Virus record (IMG/VR): IMGVR_UViG_3300010149_000007
Span: 1 to 36,962 of that record
Source: a virus
Strand: one strand, 5' to 3'
DNA length: 36,962 nt
In this document: one piece after another, positions 1-6,092 of the stretch
How the letters are laid out: each line of letters begins with the position of its first letter
Position numbering within the stretch: the stretch's first letter is position 1
The notes under the pieces: generated by a model
The model's database searches: none
What the model was told of the DNA's origin: nothing
Seen by the model: only the letters and a program-made list of their open reading frames with translations
Translations under genes and position numbers: made by a program

Positions 1-123
1 CCTGAGCGCATCTGACATCAACTCATAGAGTCGAGTATAGAGCAGATCAGCTGTGTGATAATCGAGGATCTCTTTGGCTGTTTTGACCTCGTAGTCACAT
101 GAAGAAACGAGCACTGAGCGCAC
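1..123. repeat. Terminal direct repeat, left copy
   Basis: These 123 bases are identical to 36840-36962. A gene reads straight through the join when the copies are merged, so the overlap most simply reflects a circular or circularly permuted molecule rather than a biological long terminal repeat. The unit length is then 36,839 bp. Confidence 0.95.
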
Positions 124-387
124 TCGAAACTTAGCATCAGGATAGATCTCTTTATAGTTGACGTGTAGCTTAGAGTTGAAGTCGTTAGGCTCGAAGCAAA
201 TAGGGAGCCCAGCATCTTCTGATAAAGAATTGGCTGCTTCAGCTAGCTTAAGCGCTGTGTCTTTAAAAGCGTCAAGATCTCCACTGATTACACGCGATAA
301 GTAACCATAAGAGACACCAGCTTTATCAGATAACTTTCTAGTGGTGATTGTTCTGAGTTGTGATCTTTTTGCAGGGTGCAAGCTCAT
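1..387 (-). CDS. HTH transcriptional regulator, N-terminal part (split by window ends)
   Basis: Read on the minus strand from ATG 387, this gives 129 codons ending exactly at base 1. The frame continues at 36839-36774, making a 150-aa protein. Residues about 15-38 (RKLSDKAGVSYGYLSRVISG) form a Cro/C1- or LacI-like helix-turn-helix with the A-G-V turn. The C-terminal part (about 65-150) is not recognised and could be a dimerisation or sensor domain. It is transcribed divergently from the replication initiator across a repeat-bearing control region, the usual place of a phage repressor or Cro-like protein (inference). Start choice: AAGGAG lies only one base from ATG 387 but about seven bases from the in-frame TTG at 381, so the true start may be TTG 381. 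Confidence 0.8.
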   Translation of the reverse strand, partial: MSLHPAKRSQLRTITTRKLSDKAGVSYGYLSRVISGDLDAFKDTALKLAEAANSLSEDAGLPICFEPNDFNSKLHVNYKEIYPDAKFRVRSVLVSSCDYEVKTAKEILDYHTADLLYTRLYELMSDALR

Positions 388-524
388 TCTCCTTGTATAA
401 GTCTGATGTGAAATATACAACATGATATATTCAACATGTGATAATCAACATGTGATATATAATGTTTGACATGAACTTTAAATCGTGTCAAATACTTTAT
501 GAAACTTTTTGACAAGGAGGGAAG
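388..524. promoter_or_regulatory. Divergent control region between leftward and rightward early operons
   Basis: This AT-rich intergenic stretch separates the HTH regulator (minus) from the replication initiator (plus). It carries three tandem 14-bp repeats (417-458). On the plus strand there is a TTGACA at 466-471 with a poor -10 (CAAATA, 489-494) at 17-bp spacing. The initiator has a strong site, AGGAGG at 515-520, four bases before ATG 525. By analogy with other phage switch regions the HTH protein probably binds here; nothing in the sequence proves it. Confidence 0.6.
417..458. repeat. Three tandem 14-bp operator-like repeats
   Basis: ACAACATGATATAT (417-430), TCAACATGTGATAA (431-444) and TCAACATGTGATAT (445-458) follow head to tail with exact 14-bp periodicity. 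The core contains the palindrome ACATGT in copies 2 and 3. They lie between the divergent early genes, so they are candidate binding sites for the 150-aa HTH protein, or alternatively iterons. Confidence 0.65.
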
Positions 525-1214
525 ATGAAACAACATGAAGTCATGGAGTTGGCTATAAAAAGCCCATTTAAAAACGGTGCTAAGATTGTCCTGATGACTC
601 TCTGTTACAAGCTAGATTGGAATACTTGGTCACGTCCTATGGCAGTCGACTACATGCAAGAGTTTATCTTTCATGGTAGCGTCTCGCGTAATACCATCAC
701 CCGAGCATTTAAGGATCTTGAGAAGGCCGGAGTAATCACCCGAGAGACTATTCCAGGAGGAAGTCTCAAAGTCGTCTATCTACATGTGGAAGCATTGCGC
801 TCTCTAGTAGAGTCACAGCCCAATATGGGTCAACCCAAAATGGGTCAACCCAAAATGGGCCAACCCAATATGGGTCAAAGGTCGGCCCAAAATGGGTCAA
901 GGGTCAACCCAAAATGGGTCAAGGGTCAACCCAAAATGGGTCACAATATAATTAATAATAATCTAGATAATAATCTAAATAATAATCTAGAGCGCACGCG
1001 AGAACCCGAACCACAACATCAGGCAACTACTCAGCGCCAAGTCTTAAAAGTCTATGTGCCAACTATGGAAGAGAGAGAACAGGCTCTTCAAGCTGTACTA
1101 GACAAAGACCAAGCAAGAAGAGACGCGATGTATGCACACCTATCACCCGAGCGACGAGCACTTGAAGAGAGTTTGGCTCGTTCACAAGCACTGAAAGTAG
1201 AGACCTATAAATGA
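525..1214 (+). CDS. Replication initiator with N-terminal winged helix
   Basis: A 229-aa protein. Residues 1-90 look like a winged-helix domain of phage O-type/replisome-organiser initiators, with a recognition-helix-like stretch NTITRAFKDLEKAGVI. Residues about 99-139 are encoded by seven DNA iterons and about 140-155 by an AT-rich Asn-rich stretch, so the middle is a flexible linker that houses the origin. The basic/acidic C-terminal 75 residues probably contact the helicase loader or host DnaB (inference from lambda O). The gene starts after AGGAGG and ends with an ATGA overlap to the DnaC-like loader, the same gene order as other O/P-type modules. No sequence search was possible, so the family assignment rests on fold-like features, context and embedded iterons. 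Confidence 0.75.
   Translation: MKQHEVMELAIKSPFKNGAKIVLMTLCYKLDWNTWSRPMAVDYMQEFIFHGSVSRNTITRAFKDLEKAGVITRETIPGGSLKVVYLHVEALRSLVESQPNMGQPKMGQPKMGQPNMGQRSAQNGSRVNPKWVKGQPKMGHNIINNNLDNNLNNNLERTREPEPQHQATTQRQVLKVYVPTMEEREQALQAVLDKDQARRDAMYAHLSPERRALEESLARSQALKVETYK
819..940 (+). repeat. Origin iterons: seven CCCAAAATGGG-type repeats
   Basis: The 11-mer CCCAAWATGGG, itself an inverted repeat (CCCA-WWW-TGGG), occurs at 819, 834, 849, 864, 886, 908 and 930. Spacing is 15 bp between the first four and 22 bp between the last four. Because 22 is not a multiple of three, the same DNA is read in three different frames (QPKMG, AQNGS, NPKWV), which shows that the DNA and not the peptide is conserved. The position inside the initiator gene matches the lambda O/ori arrangement. 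Confidence 0.85.
943..990 (+). other. AT-rich unwinding element of the phage origin
   Basis: Directly after the iterons comes an almost purely A/T segment ending in three tandem 12-bp units: ATAATAATCTAG (955-966), ATAATAATCTAA (967-978) and ATAATAATCTAG (979-990). Tandem AT-rich 12/13-mers beside iterons are typical duplex-unwinding elements. They encode an Asn/Leu-rich run in the initiator. Confidence 0.8.
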
Positions 1215-2200
1215 TTGATAACGAAAAACACAATTCAGAGATGACACGCTTCAGAGTCACAGAGGAAGCAATTCAAAGCCTCAAAGACTATCGAGCAAAG
1301 CTCAAACAGCATTCACCAGCTCCTAAGAAGTTTAAGGACTTCAGCCACGTCAACCCATCAAACCTTGAAGCTCTAGACTGGATTGATACCGAGGCTATGA
1401 CACTCAGATGCAAGCCAGTTCCTTATTGTGGTGAGTGTCTGCAGGGTTGGTTTTACGAGCGTATTCAAGGGATGACTGCTCTTGATGCTGTGATGTGTAA
1501 GAGATGCGAGAAGCCAAGACGATGGATGAAACGTCTCAACAATATGAACCTGCCAACGGATGCAATAGGGATGAGCTTTGATACTTATGAAGCAGACTCT
1601 CCACAACAACTAGAGGCCATCCAACGAGCATTGGAGTGGTTGAGAACCCCTGACGTTTCAACAATTCCACACCTTAAGCGCGCACCAAATATATTTTTGT
1701 ATGGCCCACCGGGGAACGGGAAAAGCTCGTTACTCTATGCCTATGCACGTGAGGCAGCCACCTGTAGCAAGACAATTTGGAGAGATGGTAAAAGGAACCC
1801 CAAAGCTATAAAGGTCAAGTTCATATCCCATAACCAACTGCTTAACGACATCAAGAAAACATGGAATGATAAACACGCTCAAGACCCTCTCAAAGACTGG
1901 CTTGATGGAGTTGATGTGCTTTTAATTGATGAGTTTGGTGGGGTCGGTGGGTCTGCTAATCAGAGTGCTTGGTGGAGAGAGAAAACTATTGAGTTATTAC
2001 AACAGTTCTCTCAGTTATGGACAGCTGGTAAGCTCCAAGTGATCCTGACTACTAATCTTTCACCGCGACAAGTGCTAGAGTCTTTGGGTCGCAACTCAGC
2101 GGCTCATAGTCGTCTCGGCGCTATGTTTCCCGAGCCCATTAAGATGGTAGGTAGAGACCGACGAATCGAAAGAGTAAACGCTAGCGCGTGGGGATTTTAA
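1211..2200 (+). CDS. DnaC-like AAA+ helicase loader
   Basis: A 329-aa protein with Walker A GPPGNGKS at 165-172, Walker B VLLIDEF at 236-242, a sensor-1-like TTN at 280-282 and an arginine-finger-like SRLGAMF at 300-306. This is the layout of DnaC/IstB-type helicase loaders, which place the replicative helicase on initiator-opened DNA. An N-terminal region carries four cysteines as C-x2-C (73, 76) and C-x2-C (96, 99), likely a zinc finger, as in DnaI-like loaders. It overlaps the initiator by ATGA, implying coupled translation. No helicase gene is present, so the host helicase is the expected partner. A hairpin follows the stop. Confidence 0.88.
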   Translation: MIDNEKHNSEMTRFRVTEEAIQSLKDYRAKLKQHSPAPKKFKDFSHVNPSNLEALDWIDTEAMTLRCKPVPYCGECLQGWFYERIQGMTALDAVMCKRCEKPRRWMKRLNNMNLPTDAIGMSFDTYEADSPQQLEAIQRALEWLRTPDVSTIPHLKRAPNIFLYGPPGNGKSSLLYAYAREAATCSKTIWRDGKRNPKAIKVKFISHNQLLNDIKKTWNDKHAQDPLKDWLDGVDVLLIDEFGGVGGSANQSAWWREKTIELLQQFSQLWTAGKLQVILTTNLSPRQVLESLGRNSAAHSRLGAMFPEPIKMVGRDRRIERVNASAWGF

Positions 2201-2204
2201 AACC

Positions 2205-2234
2205 GCCCCCAAAAGCACATGAACATTTGGGGGC
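2205..2234. terminator. Strong 9-bp hairpin after the loader gene
   Basis: GCCCCCAAA (2205-2213) pairs perfectly with TTTGGGGGC (2226-2234) around a 12-nt loop. It lies just after the loader stop codon, as a terminator or RNA-stabilising hairpin would. There is no U-tract on the plus strand, so a classical intrinsic terminator is doubtful. A single-strand hairpin used in replication is an alternative. Confidence 0.45.
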
Positions 2235-2267
2235 AGACTGAAACAGAATCAAGTTAACAATTTATCA

Positions 2268-2297
2268 TTGACTGATCAACTCTGAGTAAGATATACC
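2268..2297 (+). promoter_or_regulatory. Candidate promoter for ssb
   Basis: TTGACT (2268-2273) and TATACC (2292-2297) are separated by 18 bp, in the 222-bp gap before the SSB gene. The same gap holds an 11-bp inverted repeat (2304-2314 and 2392-2402) and a run of eight T at 2363-2370 after a weak stem. The promoter is proposed from hexamer matches only. Confidence 0.4.
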
Positions 2298-2303
2298 CTC
2301 TAA

Positions 2304-2402
2304 GCTTATCACCCATGAACTTAAACCTATCAAAACGATACGATACTTTTAAGGCTCATAAGTTTTTTTTGCGAATACTTAATCTCACACCGGGTGATAA
2401 GC
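2304..2402. repeat. Separated 11-bp perfect inverted repeat upstream of ssb
   Basis: GCTTATCACCC (2304-2314) is the exact reverse complement of GGGTGATAAGC (2392-2402), with 77 bp between. The arms sit downstream of the candidate ssb promoter and just before the ssb start at 2423. They could be paired operator sites for looping, or a long-range mRNA stem bringing the ribosome site near a T-run. Confidence 0.5.
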
Positions 2403-2422
2403 GCTTTTTAGAGAGATGAATA

Positions 2423-2821
2423 ATGATCAATCAAGTAACACTTGTCGGCAATCTAGGCGATAATGCAGAGCTACGGACTACTCAAAGTGGAACCCCGTAT
2501 ACTTACGCTCGACTCGCGACTAACGAGAATTACAAAGATAGGCAGGGGAATTGGCAAAAATCTACTGAGTGGCACAGCATCAAGATTTGGGGCAACTCCT
2601 CAAATCGAGCGGCTCAGGTACTCGTCAAGGGTAAAAAAGTGTATGTGCAGGGGCAACTAAAGAGCCACCAAAACCAAGAGGGTAAGCGTTTTTGGGAAGT
2701 TCGCGTTGATACCTGGTTCGTACTCGACAAAGAAGATAAAAAGGAAGACCAATTCCTGCCTCCCGAACCGAGCTACTCTCATAACCCCAGCCCTTTTGGA
2801 GAGGGCTTCACTCGTAGATAA
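2423..2821 (+). CDS. ssb: Single-stranded DNA-binding protein
   Basis: A 132-aa SSB. It opens with the family signature MINQVTLVGNLGDNAELR, followed by the OB-fold strands TPYTYARLAT, the WHSIKIWGN segment and the KVYVQGQL strand (about residues 1-105). The C-terminal 25 residues are a short Pro/Ser-rich tail. It ends GEGFTRR rather than with the acidic DDDIPF tip of cellular SSBs, so recruitment of host SSB-tip partners may be lost (inference). It protects ssDNA made at the embedded origin and may act with the RecT-like annealing protein coded on the other strand. Confidence 0.93.
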   Translation: MINQVTLVGNLGDNAELRTTQSGTPYTYARLATNENYKDRQGNWQKSTEWHSIKIWGNSSNRAAQVLVKGKKVYVQGQLKSHQNQEGKRFWEVRVDTWFVLDKEDKKEDQFLPPEPSYSHNPSPFGEGFTRR

Positions 2822-2841
2822 AACAATAGAATTAATTTGAA

Positions 2842-2853
2842 CCTCGAAAGAGG
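2842..2853 (+). promoter_or_regulatory. GNRA-loop hairpin holding a GAGG motif before the GHKL gene
   Basis: CCTC-GAAA-GAGG forms a 4-bp stem closed by a GAAA tetraloop. The 3' arm contains the best Shine-Dalgarno match upstream of ATG 2868, although 14 bases away. It could modulate translation of the ATPase. The AGGATAAG that follows may serve as an alternative binding site. Confidence 0.3.
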
Positions 2854-2867
2854 ATAAGAAAAAAAAC

Positions 2868-4910
2868 ATGAGTAAACTAATAACTAAACAAATGATCGAC
2901 CATGACCCCACCGCCAGCCTAAGCAGAGCTTATCGTGAGATGGGGCCTAATCAATTTCTACGAGAGGTCATTCAAAACGCTGAAGAGGCCGGAGCGTCAC
3001 AGATACGCTTTATTGATGTTGATGGTCAATTAGGCTGTTTTGATGATGGATGTGGTATGAGTCCTAATGAGCTGCTTAAGCTTATCAATGGTCGAAACTC
3101 ATCAACGAAGAACAGAGAAGGAGTCCACGCTAACTTTGGTATTGGCCTCAAAGACTCAACGCTAGCCGGTAATCATTATGGTGTAGTCGTTGTATCTCGA
3201 ACCGAAGAATACCCCCAAGGCGCTATGATTTGGATGCATATTGACAGCCAGGGAACAGCAGGCGCTAAGTTGATTGTATCTGATGAGATCCGCACAAAGC
3301 TCAAAACAGAGTATGAGCATGAAGCAGCTACTGAATTTTTGGTGGATCACCGCGAGTCTTTTTATGCTGTGGACTTTGGCAAGGTCAGCGAGTTTTTTAA
3401 TACTTCCTCATATACTGTCGATGGCATCGACTGGATGAGCCTTTTAGATTGTCATCGTGGGAACCCTTATAATACAAGCATCATATTGATGGGAATGTCT
3501 CCCGATCATGAAACAAGTGCTGAATATCTCTCTTTTAAGGATCGCACGCGACGCTTGAACAAATTGGCTTATAATTATATTGGGTCAAGATATTATGACT
3601 TCAAATTAAAAGTGGGTACTCGAAGCCGCTCGTTTAAAAGTAATCAATCTTCTCTCAAAGATTATCTATTAGATATACTTGTTGTGGATGGGTTTACAAT
3701 TAAGGTTTATCTCAAAGAAAAGTATTGTCAGAAAACGAGAGCTAATAAAAACCCTCTCAACTCATTTTTTGAGCGCTTCGGCTTTATTACCGCGCTTCTA
3801 TATAAGAATGAGCTTTATGACGTGGTAAGCGCATACTCTCACCGACAGATCATTCATCAAGCTCGCCAGTGGGGACTTCACTTCCCTGAGGTTTACAACC
3901 GAGTAAAGATCATTGTGGAACCCCCACATTATGATGAGGATACTGGAATCGGTTGTTTTCCATCATCGACCCGAGCAGGGCTTTTTTATACAGATCCACG
4001 TATTAATTATGGGCCTGATAAAGGAGTACCCTTACAAGAGGTTAAAGCCGCGTTTATCAAAAACATGCCCAAAGAGATCAGAGATCTACAAGCAGAAGCG
4101 TATGAAAAACAGATGGAAAAGAGTCTCGATGGCTCAGCGTCTGCGAAATACCGAAAGTTTTTCAAGGTTCATAAAGAGCGCCCAAGCCTCACCCAGGGAG
4201 ATGGTAGCGCATTGGTCGATCTATCTAAAGAAGGCTCACTGGCTGAGCTAGAAGAGTTGTTAGGGTTTAGAGAGAGAAAGAAGGTAGAGCCTCAGCCCCC
4301 CAACCCCGTAGATGATCTACAACCTAACCCCAACCCCAACCCCAACCCTAAGCCGAAAAATAATGAAGCTGTCGAAGGTGGGTTGTTTGGAGAAAAAAGA
4401 GCAAAGAAGAAGTTAAAGTCAGAGCTACCCTCTGTGATCTTTGTGCATCCCGAGCGAAACCCCGATAGCCAAGGCTTGGCGCTCTTGACCTCTGAGAATG
4501 GGAAGTTGTTCCCTTATGCTTACACTGGCGCTTCATTGGCAGGCTCAGGAAATATCCTATACGTTAACGAGAGTTCTACTATGCTTGATGGGTACATTAA
4601 CGCGGCTGAGCACTCCCTAAGGGATAAAGAGCCTATGTCACGTCAAGCTATACTCGATGAAGTGGTTAAGCCTTTCATAGTTGAGCATCTACCTGCATCT
4701 ATCGAACACGCTAGATCTAATAAAGAGCTTTTACAGCTTGGTGTTGATGTCACTAAACCTGAGCACATTTCATTAATGTTAGCCGGAGCCTGGCAGCAGG
4801 TGAGCAACTCCCCGACTGTTTACTACAAGCGATACCGTACCAAGATTGAAGCGCTAGGAGATGCTAATGAACCGAACCCCACGACAAATGAGCCCCATAG
4901 CGAGACATAG
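2868..4910 (+). CDS. GHKL-type ATPase of unknown function
   Basis: A 680-aa protein with the Bergerat ATP-binding fold at its N-terminus: N-box LREVIQNAEEAG (31-42; E33 and N37), G1 box FDDGCGM (58-64) and G2 box NFGIGLK (89-95). These motifs are shared by Hsp90, MutL, GyrB/TopoVIB, MORC and sacsin-like proteins. The middle part is not recognised. A proline/asparagine linker at about 475-500, encoded by repeated CCCCAA, separates a C-terminal domain of about 170 residues of unknown type. It has no kinase H-box and no DNA-cleavage tyrosine that I can identify, so it is neither a histidine kinase nor a complete topoisomerase. Its position after ssb suggests a role in replication, recombination or chromatin-like remodelling of phage DNA (inference). 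The gene overlaps the next one by 44 bases. Confidence 0.75.
   Translation: MSKLITKQMIDHDPTASLSRAYREMGPNQFLREVIQNAEEAGASQIRFIDVDGQLGCFDDGCGMSPNELLKLINGRNSSTKNREGVHANFGIGLKDSTLAGNHYGVVVVSRTEEYPQGAMIWMHIDSQGTAGAKLIVSDEIRTKLKTEYEHEAATEFLVDHRESFYAVDFGKVSEFFNTSSYTVDGIDWMSLLDCHRGNPYNTSIILMGMSPDHETSAEYLSFKDRTRRLNKLAYNYIGSRYYDFKLKVGTRSRSFKSNQSSLKDYLLDILVVDGFTIKVYLKEKYCQKTRANKNPLNSFFERFGFITALLYKNELYDVVSAYSHRQIIHQARQWGLHFPEVYNRVKIIVEPPHYDEDTGIGCFPSSTRAGLFYTDPRINYGPDKGVPLQEVKAAFIKNMPKEIRDLQAEAYEKQMEKSLDGSASAKYRKFFKVHKERPSLTQGDGSALVDLSKEGSLAELEELLGFRERKKVEPQPPNPVDDLQPNPNPNPNPKPKNNEAVEGGLFGEKRAKKKLKSELPSVIFVHPERNPDSQGLALLTSENGKLFPYAYTGASLAGSGNILYVNESSTMLDGYINAAEHSLRDKEPMSRQAILDEVVKPFIVEHLPASIEHARSNKELLQLGVDVTKPEHISLMLAGAWQQVSNSPTVYYKRYRTKIEALGDANEPNPTTNEPHSET
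4328..4348 (-). other. G-quadruplex-type CCCCAA tract
   Basis: Runs CCCC, CCCC, CCCC and CCC are spaced by AA, giving G3-G4-G4-G4 with 2-nt loops on the minus strand. It resembles ciliate telomere repeats and encodes the Pro-Asn linker of the GHKL ATPase. The linker alone may explain it. Confidence 0.5.
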
Positions 4911-5061
4911 CGCCGCAAACAAACTACAGGCCGCACGTGAGCTCTTAGGAGCTCCACCCAAAAAAGTTAGAGAACCAACGCTTATACGCTGGCCTATCGA
5001 GCTGTTACCCACTGAGTTCACTGATGAGGAGTTGAGAACATTGCCGGAGTTTTTGAGATGA
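4867..5061 (+). CDS. Small basic protein of unknown function (64 aa)
   Basis: Starting at ATG 4867, which is six bases after AGGAG (4856-4860); the in-frame ATG 4861 abuts the AGGAG and is unlikely. The protein begins very basic (MNRTPRQMSPIARHSAANK) and ends acidic (TDEELRTLPEFLR), with no membrane segment. The start lies inside the end of the GHKL gene and its stop overlaps the start of the STPR-like gene at 5058, so the three are probably translated as a coupled set. Function not recognised; it could be a small partner of either neighbour. Confidence 0.6.
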   Translation: MNRTPRQMSPIARHSAANKLQAARELLGAPPKKVREPTLIRWPIELLPTEFTDEELRTLPEFLR

Positions 5062-5429
5062 CTAAAAATATACGCGCTAACGAGACCCCCGAGCAACGCG
5101 AGAAACGACTAGCCAAAGGTCGAGAGTATGAGCGCCTTAAGTATTCGCTGAAGATGAAACGAGAACTACCTGAGCAACGCGAGAAACGACTAGAACGCTG
5201 TAGGAATAGATACCATCAAATAGTAGCTAGTGAGACAGCCGAGCAAAAAGAGGAGCGCCTAGCTAAAGGTCGAGAGCAATATCAGCGCCATATTGAAAAA
5301 CGTAGGAAGTACCATCGAGAGTACAACCGTAAACAAAGAGCTAACGAGACCCCCCAGCAACGCGAGAAACGACTAGCGAAGCAAAGGGAATATTACCAAC
5401 GAACAAAAGAGAAGAATGAACAGAGCTAG
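5058..5429 (+). CDS. STPR-like repeat protein, probable DNA-binding
   Basis: A 123-aa, highly charged helical protein built from a repeated unit with the pattern E-T-P-E-Q-R-E-K-R-L-A-x-x-R-E-Y. Units begin at about residues 9, 36, 59 and 97. The unit resembles the about 23-residue STPR repeat (score-and-three-amino-acid repeat) described for the silkworm DNA-binding protein FMBP-1. The first and last units are also close at DNA level (around 5075-5115 and 5339-5380), indicating recent duplication. It follows the GHKL ATPase and 64-aa genes with a 4-base overlap. A role as a nucleoid-type or operator-binding protein is inference; a plain coiled coil is the alternative. Confidence 0.55.
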   Translation: MTKNIRANETPEQREKRLAKGREYERLKYSLKMKRELPEQREKRLERCRNRYHQIVASETAEQKEERLAKGREQYQRHIEKRRKYHREYNRKQRANETPQQREKRLAKQREYYQRTKEKNEQS

Positions 5430-5449
5430 ACGAGCAAAGAGGAGGAGTG

Positions 5450-5662
5450 ATGAGTGATAAAAAATCAAATCTGACTGATACCACACGCACACACGTAGTA
5501 GAGACAGGCGAAGAGATATTAGCTACACTTTATGAGATGTTAGTAACTCGCTTGGAGGAGGATTTAGACCTAGAAGACCCTGATAACTTAGATGTCTACA
5601 ACAAGTCTAAAGTCCTCCAAGAGTATATTGAGCAAATTTTGAAAGAGACTGAAAATGGGTAA
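5450..5662 (+). CDS. Small acidic protein upstream of terminase (70 aa)
   Basis: ATG 5450 is chosen because GGAGG at 5441-5445 stands four bases before it; the in-frame GTG 5447 overlaps the ribosome site. The protein is mostly helical and acidic (EEDLDLEDPDNLD in the middle), without cysteine or membrane segments. It overlaps the small terminase start by eight bases, so it is translated with the packaging genes. Not recognised; it may be a terminase accessory or simply an uncharacterised small ORF. Confidence 0.6.
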   Translation: MSDKKSNLTDTTRTHVVETGEEILATLYEMLVTRLEEDLDLEDPDNLDVYNKSKVLQEYIEQILKETENG

Positions 5663-6092
5663 AGCAGGAAGAAAACCATATCCTAGAGAAGTCAGAGACA
5701 GACTACTTGATAACCTCAGAGAGGGGATGAGTATAAGGGCGGCTTGTACACAATCCGGTATAGGTGAGCGCACATACTACCGTTGGCTTGATGAGTGTGA
5801 GGACGGTGAGTGGACCCTAGAAGTAGAGGCGGCTAAAGACTTCGCTGAGGCTGTTTCTTTAAGTAAGCTCAAAATGCTAGGCGACGAAAAAGCAGACTGG
5901 CGAGCTTACGCTTGGATATTAGAGAGACGCTATCCTGATCGATGGGGAGCCAAGAAAGAAGTGGACCTTAATGTTGGGACCACTACTGACAAAGGGAACG
6001 AGATGGTTACAGCCATGATCAGCCAAGTGCAAGAGGAACTCCACCCTCGAGGTGATGACGACCTAGAGGACACCCAAGATGCAGATGATTAG
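5655..6092 (+). CDS. terS: Terminase small subunit
   Basis: A 145-aa protein with an N-terminal helix-turn-helix (MSIRAACTQSGIGERTYYRWLDE, in residues about 25-47) and the segment WILERRYPDRWGAKKEV (about 94-110), a hallmark of many HTH-type phage small terminases. It should bind the packaging site and hand DNA to the large subunit. The tail is acidic (GDDDLEDTQDADD). One 88-aa gene separates it from the large subunit, with overlaps on both sides. The HTH could also suit a regulator, but the position favours terminase. Confidence 0.8.
   Translation: MGKAGRKPYPREVRDRLLDNLREGMSIRAACTQSGIGERTYYRWLDECEDGEWTLEVEAAKDFAEAVSLSKLKMLGDEKADWRAYAWILERRYPDRWGAKKEVDLNVGTTTDKGNEMVTAMISQVQEELHPRGDDDLEDTQDADD

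Noticed and set aside
1-123. True short terminal repeats of the virion DNA
   Set aside because: A gene is continuous across the merged copies and nothing else marks a DNA end; an assembly overlap of a circular map is the simpler reading, although it cannot be excluded without read data.
819-940. Regular repeats as a CRISPR array
   Set aside because: Units are 11 bp with 4- or 11-bp spacers, far too short, and lie inside a coding region beside an AT-rich origin element.
2205-2234. Definite rho-independent terminator
   Set aside because: The stem is strong but no U-run follows on the plus strand, so it is listed only with low confidence.
3913-4251. 112-aa plus-strand ORF inside the GHKL gene
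   Set aside because: Out-of-frame shadow with basic, low-information composition; the main frame carries the coherent protein.
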